From assembly GCF_900102905.1 (NCBI RefSeq), contig NZ_FNFV01000001.1, positions 7,501 to 71,500 of the forward strand: 64,000 bases of DNA. Reading direction: 5' to 3'. This document shows positions 63,470 to 64,000 of the stretch, piece after piece. Origin of the DNA: Meinhardsimonia xiamenensis. Its GTDB lineage: Bacteria > Pseudomonadota > Alphaproteobacteria > Rhodobacterales > Rhodobacteraceae. Made by a program: the position numbers and the translations under genes. How positions within the stretch are numbered: the first letter of the stretch is position 1; each line of letters opens with the position of its first letter. The notes beneath the pieces were generated by a model. It worked only from the letters and a program-made list of their open reading frames with translations. It made no database searches and had not been told where the DNA came from.

Positions 63470-64000
63470 ATGCTCAAGCGCAACTTCGACAAGTCCCGTC
63501 TGCCCAGCCGTCACGCCACCGTCGGCCCCGAAAGGGCGCCGCACCGCTCTTACTACTACGCTATGGGGCTGTCGGATGAGGAAATCGCCCAGCCTTTCGT
63601 GGGCGTCGCCACCTGCTGGAACGAGGCCGCGCCCTGCAACATCGCGCTGAACCGCCAGGCGCAGGCGGTGAAGCTCGGCGTGAAGGCCGCGGGCGGCACC
63701 CCGCGCGAATTCACCACCATCACCGTTACCGACGGCATCGCCATGGGGCACGAGGGGATGCGCTCCTCGCTGGTGAGCCGCGAGGCGATTGCCGACAGCG
63801 TCGAGCTGACCATGCGCGGACACAGCTACGACGCGCTCGTCGGGCTTGCCGGCTGCGACAAGTCGCTGCCGGGGATGATGATGGCCATGGTGCGGCTCAA
63901 TGTGCCCTCCGTCTTCATCTATGGCGGGTCGATCCTGCCGGGCCGGCTCGACGGCCGCGACGTGACCGTTCAGGACGTGTTCGAGGCGGTGGGCCAGCAT
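63470..64000 (+). CDS. ilvD: Dihydroxy-acid dehydratase (5' part, cut by window edge)
   Basis: The ATG at 63470 has GGGAGG upstream; the open frame runs to the last base (177 codons). IlvD dehydrates 2,3-dihydroxy-acids in branched-chain amino acid and pantothenate synthesis, using an iron-sulfur cluster. The N-terminal [38 protein letters not shown], the Cys in [43 protein letters not shown] and the cluster ligand region [16 protein letters not shown] are all intact. It belongs to the longer IlvD/Edd type by start. The 3' part is outside the window. Confidence 0.95.
   Translation, partial: MLKRNFDKSRLPSRHATVGPERAPHRSYYYAMGLSDEEIAQPFVGVATCWNEAAPCNIALNRQAQAVKLGVKAAGGTPREFTTITVTDGIAMGHEGMRSSLVSREAIADSVELTMRGHSYDALVGLAGCDKSLPGMMMAMVRLNVPSVFIYGGSILPGRLDGRDVTVQDVFEAVGQH

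Overview
The window is a dense, high-GC (by eye about two-thirds G+C or more) stretch of bacterial chromosome. The best fit is an alphaproteobacterium of the Rhodobacteraceae/Paracoccaceae type. Pointers are the serC-type leader RNA in front of serC-serA, the GT14/DUF5928 glycosyltransferase, a Hint_2-type protein, the small conserved proteins beside dapD and rlmN, and the aerobic-style cobalamin genes with a CbiG-CobJ fusion. No rRNA, CRISPR array, insertion sequence, prophage or origin was seen. One tRNA gene (Gly, TCC) is present.

Layout. 1-8.4 kb is housekeeping: msrQ (cut by the edge) and msrP, clpB with a terminator, pyrF, and a def-fmt operon that continues into two small GlsB/YeaQ-like membrane proteins, then a PatB/MalY aminotransferase and a small unknown. 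8.5-15.3 kb is a leftward cobalamin ring operon (small His-rich membrane protein, cbiX, cobH, cobL, cobI, cbiG-cobJ fusion, cobM) in which many genes overlap by ATGA. 15.6-19.7 kb holds a glutathionyl-hydroquinone reductase, a degenerate receiver protein, a DUF1636 protein, cobD and an MltB-type transglycosylase. smc fills 19.7-23.2 kb. 23.4-30.3 kb is the second cobalt/cobalamin block: a cobalamin riboswitch in front of cbtB-cbtA, a second DUF1636 protein, cobW, a GNAT acetyltransferase and cobN. 30.4-37.9 kb has a lipoprotein, an EamA transporter, a CDF metal exporter, an unknown multi-pass protein, polA, a zf-CHCC protein and a HIT protein. 37.9-40.5 kb carries a divergent GT14 glycosyltransferase and carbohydrate sulfotransferase. 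40.5-43.4 kb is a complete narrow-spectrum mercury resistance module (merTPFA and divergent merR, with a clear MerR operator). 43.4-50.4 kb has tRNA-Gly, a CoA-transferase, a phosphatase, serA, serC, serB and asparaginase. 50.5-57.2 kb has an IalB-like protein, rlmN, a LOG-family protein, dapD, a Hint protein and dapE. 57.2-64 kb has a DUF2064 protein, rnr, folC, accD, a CPBP protease and the 5' part of ilvD.

How the genes work together. The cobalamin genes cover several corrin methylations, ring contraction, methyl rearrangement, cobalt uptake (CbtAB), cobalt handling (CobW), late cobalt insertion (CobN) and aminopropanol attachment (CobD). A CbiX-type early chelatase and CbiG domains, which belong to the anaerobic route, sit beside CobN of the aerobic route. 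serA, serC and serB form the full phosphorylated serine pathway in one place; dapD and dapE serve lysine/diaminopimelate synthesis.

The most unusual signals are non-coding. A palindromic two-hairpin element lies just upstream of cobN, and an inverted copy (about 86% identical) sits in frame inside cobN. A second class of large inverted repeat lies between cobI and the cbiG-cobJ fusion. A perfect-phase 18-bp tandem repeat precedes ilvD. Among proteins, the GT14-sulfotransferase pair, the receiver with Asn in place of the phospho-accepting Asp, and the Hint protein without its nucleophilic Cys deserve attention.
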